Assembly (NCBI GenBank): GCA_025943965.1
Contig: JAPCWD010000011.1
Location: 1 to 64,000, forward strand
Reading direction: 5' to 3'
Length of the DNA: 64,000 nucleotides
Origin: Synergistaceae bacterium DZ-S4
GTDB taxonomy: Bacteria; Synergistota; Synergistia; Synergistales; Synergistaceae
Shown here: positions 62,701 through 64,000 of the stretch, piece by piece
How the letters are laid out: each line of letters opens with the position of its first letter
How positions within the stretch are numbered: the stretch's first letter is position 1
The notes under the pieces: model-generated
Databases searched by the model: none
What the model was told of the DNA's origin: nothing
The model's input: only the letters and a program-made list of their open reading frames with translations
Position numbers and translations under genes: made by a program

Positions 62701-63490
62701 AGATGTCCCTGCCCTCGCCCCTCATTTCCATCTTTGCCGTCAATGTGCCCGTTACGCCATATTTCGAGAAGTTCGGGAATATCGAGGCTATCGTCCGCAG
62801 GTCGGCATCTTTTATATCAGCTTTGAAATCCGGAACAGGATATACAGCTCCGGAGGCTTTGGCGGAACCTTCGTCAAGCTTGGCGGAGAAGCCGTCAAGC
62901 AGCCAGTTTTCTTCTTCCTTTCTGACTACTCCGAATACTGAAAATGGGATATCACGGAACTTGCCCTTGAGCACGGGGGCGAACCACTCCAGTCCGCGAA
63001 GTTCAAGCGAGCTGTCGTCCAGCTCGAGGAGCCCCCATTGGGAGGATACCCTGACCTCGTTCAGTATTATCTTGTCCATAGGGATATCCTTTGTTCCCGC
63101 GCTCCCCTTTTTCTCCGGCACCATCTTAAGCAGCGAATCATAGTCGGTGCTTAGGCCCTCTATCACCAGGGTGGATATGCGGGGTGAATTTTTAAGAAGG
63201 CTGGGGAGGGAGAGGTTTATGTCTATCTTATCAATCGTGAGGAGCTTGTCATCGGAACGGACAAAGGACATTTCCTTCCCTTCGAAGCCCATGACGGGGT
63301 TGCCGGAAAGGGCAGGCATGACAAGCTCGACGTTGAGCTGGTCCCTTACGGCATTGCTGATCTGGTCCACGACAAGATCCCCCAGGAAGTCCACCTGAGT
63401 CAGGACCACAAGGGCGATCCCTGCGGCTGCAGTTGTTAATGCAGCAATTATTCCTGCTTTGCTGTTGATTTTTTTCACCCTCAAAATCAA
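59786..63490 (-). CDS. AsmA/TamB-like outer-membrane biogenesis protein
   Basis: 1234 residues. It has an N-terminal membrane helix (about 11-32, AGIIAALTTAAAGIALVVLT) and then a very long periplasmic chain of beta-strand repeats, such as LRGSMKLDTRAPGKYLELKA and LNGSGTLAPFRYRGFLLPMV. The AsmA-like C-terminal region has FAMGKVNIQALNALLGAL and MEFTGELDRSALLQNFLGGV. AsmA-clan proteins bridge the envelope and are linked to phospholipid flow to the outer membrane. The start is TTG with GAGG 5 nt upstream. It overlaps cobU by 11 bp, an unusual operon partner. Confidence 0.85.
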   Translation of the reverse strand: MILRVKKINSKAGIIAALTTAAAGIALVVLTQVDFLGDLVVDQISNAVRDQLNVELVMPALSGNPVMGFEGKEMSFVRSDDKLLTIDKIDINLSLPSLLKNSPRISTLVIEGLSTDYDSLLKMVPEKKGSAGTKDIPMDKIILNEVRVSSQWGLLELDDSSLELRGLEWFAPVLKGKFRDIPFSVFGVVRKEEENWLLDGFSAKLDEGSAKASGAVYPVPDFKADIKDADLRTIASIFPNFSKYGVTGTLTAKMEMRGEGRDIFTSGEGVLKKAVVGKVPLEEVAAKWRYEEGVLDISLEESKVFDSSLRGSMKLDTRAPGKYLELKADARNLRFADWTDKIAHEIAGNAAMLKGSITAMEADLKGPLDALVGKVEIAPSNVAYNNMKFTALQGKALFEGRPSGKLDLSALSEGREIKLAGTLSIADGVPVDLKLNARAIKLEELGKAFSELGKYELKGTADVSAKIGGEISAMKVKADITSPSAEIKGIGKLTRVKASPEYDVSLGTFRLTNASLLWNGALITASGNMKDIGGTPELSFSGAIKNASLSGFHSTLGVLKTLNISGDASGTWTLRGKTDSPEALLKLRVSNGRFMDLEVSRFHTEMAYSSNKLDFRKMDAEMAGGSADLKGKVDLPYKASSGSSPVRWEFEGRVRRVDISALNGLFGMEQDIEGPCSGEIKVGDDGRGIRWNADISSEGLRWKEFSADGATGSLSGDPKEIRISNVKVDFLRGKHLLTGKIIPSPAGRPFSESMLDLKIASENINMYELLRKHLPVVRGVQGLIKSEVLVGGTVEKPLLNGSGTLAPFRYRGFLLPMVDVAFNGSLIDIKVSEAKARLARGELTANGRVYMENGKWHGALDTKGKDIDLRQIGAYLPDQFRRRFGGNASFKFTGRGEVDNFSGEGSFSSERMRFLGLRIRNVNAPFYISEGYAVMEDVKAETNGGAVTGGLAMDIAKSSWGGNLTVMSADVAPMIKQAFPSLSGSISGKGDLKIRAGGEPGRMSTVNAAGVLFLRDGEISGFEAVEAAKKYTKGKPLLFKTVQTAFTLDEGYLTILPGSQAVAPPGDPVYRYVMLDGLVNKKKEMSLFAMGKVNIQALNALLGALQGIINVGMEFTGELDRSALLQNFLGGVLSGFTRTDFRFVTMNINGTMDSPSFSNVKVDKSEQMTSPRNVIPKSASDPNEKDYQGRDTVFRLKFEIPVGPGVSYTNGNNIGGQIIEQTLGNILQGIDFGN

Positions 63491-63574
63491 TTACACCTCG
63501 GCGGCTCTGTATACATTTTCATTTGATCATGTGATCGGCTGTTATACCCGGTAATTCTACCATGTTTTCACTTT

Positions 63575-63605
63575 CGGACATATGCAATTACACTGTATAT
63601 GTCCG
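63575..63605. promoter_or_regulatory. Inverted repeat upstream of the asmA-cob-met run
   Basis: CGGACATAT (63575-63583) and ATATGTCCG (63597-63605) are perfect inverted copies with a 13-bp centre. They lie about 85 bp before the asmA-like start in the otherwise gene-free space 63491-63732. This could be an operator. No cobalamin or SAM riboswitch pattern is recognisable here. Confidence 0.4.
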
Positions 63606-63683
63606 CCTTAATTATACATTGTCACATAATTGCCGGGACCTGGAGCAGAGGACACGCGGCTATCCCGGACCCGGCGATAAAAG

Positions 63684-63712
63684 GGGAGGCCTGAAATGAA
63701 AACAGGCCTCCC
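63684..63712 (-). terminator. Terminator of the PhzF-family gene
   Basis: GGGAGGCCTG and CAGGCCTCCC form a perfect 10-bp stem. On the minus strand it is followed by CTTTTA. Confidence 0.75.
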
Positions 63713-63732
63713 TCGTTGATCTTTTTTATGAT

Positions 63733-64000
63733 TCAGTGGAGGTGATACTTGCCCTCTATCCTGGTCGTGGCTGATCCTCCGAAAAGTATCCTGTCAGCCC
63801 TCTCTCCGGTTAGGCGCCTTATCCTGACGATATTGGGGGAGTTCCGGGAGGGTCCCTGTTCTATCGAGAAATCATCCTCCCACATGCCTTCGTCGATAAG
63901 ATAATATCCAAATGCCGAATTTCCGGAGCCCGTGGCAGGGTCTTCCAGGTATCCGTATTTGGGCGCGAAGACGCGGGTCCTGTATTTTGTCCCTTTTGTA
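63733..64000 (-). CDS. PhzF-family isomerase, C-terminal part (5' end outside window)
   Basis: The last 89 codons are visible. They read RTRVFAPKYGYLEDPATGSG then NSAFGYYLIDEG, the PhzF/diaminopimelate-epimerase-like signature that includes the Gly-rich catalytic loop. They end VRIRRLTGERADRILFGGSA and a short tail. The family isomerises or epimerises small acids; most members outside phenazine pathways have no known substrate. Confidence 0.85.
   Translation of the reverse strand, partial: TKGTKYRTRVFAPKYGYLEDPATGSGNSAFGYYLIDEGMWEDDFSIEQGPSRNSPNIVRIRRLTGERADRILFGGSATTRIEGKYHLH

Noticed and set aside
61908..63143. 411-codon plus-strand frame opposite the AsmA-like gene
   Set aside because: It is very Ser-rich with no domain. 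It is a shadow of the minus-strand codon pattern.
63491..63732. Possible cobalamin riboswitch upstream of the asmA-cob-met genes
   Set aside because: No GCCACTG-type B12 box or multi-stem pattern could be recognised by eye.

Overview
The window is one contiguous stretch of chromosome from a Gram-negative (two-membrane), anaerobic, amino-acid and organic-acid fermenting bacterium. A Synergistota-like genome is my best guess. The basis is a nearly complete type II secretion locus and an AsmA-like outer-membrane biogenesis protein together with a TRAP transporter, aconitase X, a LarA-type nickel racemase, asparaginase, a B12-dependent MetH without a reactivation domain, and the AmmeMemoRadiSam proteins. 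No 16S or ribosomal gene is present, so the assignment is inference. Most genes look moderately GC-rich. The first 10.7 kb is visibly more AT-rich.

Layout. 1-6543: the 3' part of a giant repeat-built surface protein with VCBS/cadherin-like repeats and a type I secretion type C-terminus. 6544-10760: an accessory stretch with three copies of a palindromic, 27-bp-modular repeat element, an orphan AbiEi-like antitoxin, a HigB/HigA-ImmA pair, a small membrane protein and MazEF. 10774-19382: a catabolic locus built around a GntR (FCD) regulator, with an IlvD/Edd dehydratase on one side and LarA, the two split aconitase X subunits and a DctPQM TRAP transporter on the other. Two near-identical dyad sites flank the divergent promoter region. 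This is the best candidate for an undescribed pathway. 19532-32214: an Lgt-family membrane protein, then gspJ-K-L-M-N-C-I-D-E-F. A LysM/M23 peptidase and gspG lie on the opposite strand.

32314-45252: short metabolic units. These are a CPBP protease, RidA with a threonine-synthase-like enzyme, a Sel1-repeat lipid-free secreted protein, a fused MEMO-AMMECR1 protein with its radical SAM partner, an asparaginase / unknown protein / dicarboxylate-amino acid symporter cluster, an NPD-family flavoenzyme with a cysteine cluster, an MFS carrier and a deaminase. 45318-54240: SWIM protein and SNF2 helicase, a nucleoside kinase, a cyclophilin, a DUF2156 protein and a TPR protein. 54264-63490 (minus strand): a tightly packed run asmA-like > cobU > cobS > HAD phosphatase > metF > metH. 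It links late cobalamin assembly to B12-dependent methionine synthesis. The window ends in the C-terminal part of a PhzF-family gene.

How the parts fit. The TRAP transporter, LarA, aconitase X and dehydratase plausibly import a 2-hydroxy or polyhydroxy acid, epimerise it and dehydrate it under GntR control. The asparaginase/symporter unit and RidA/PLP enzyme fit amino-acid fermentation. CobU/CobS finish the cofactor that MetH uses, and MetF makes its methyl donor.
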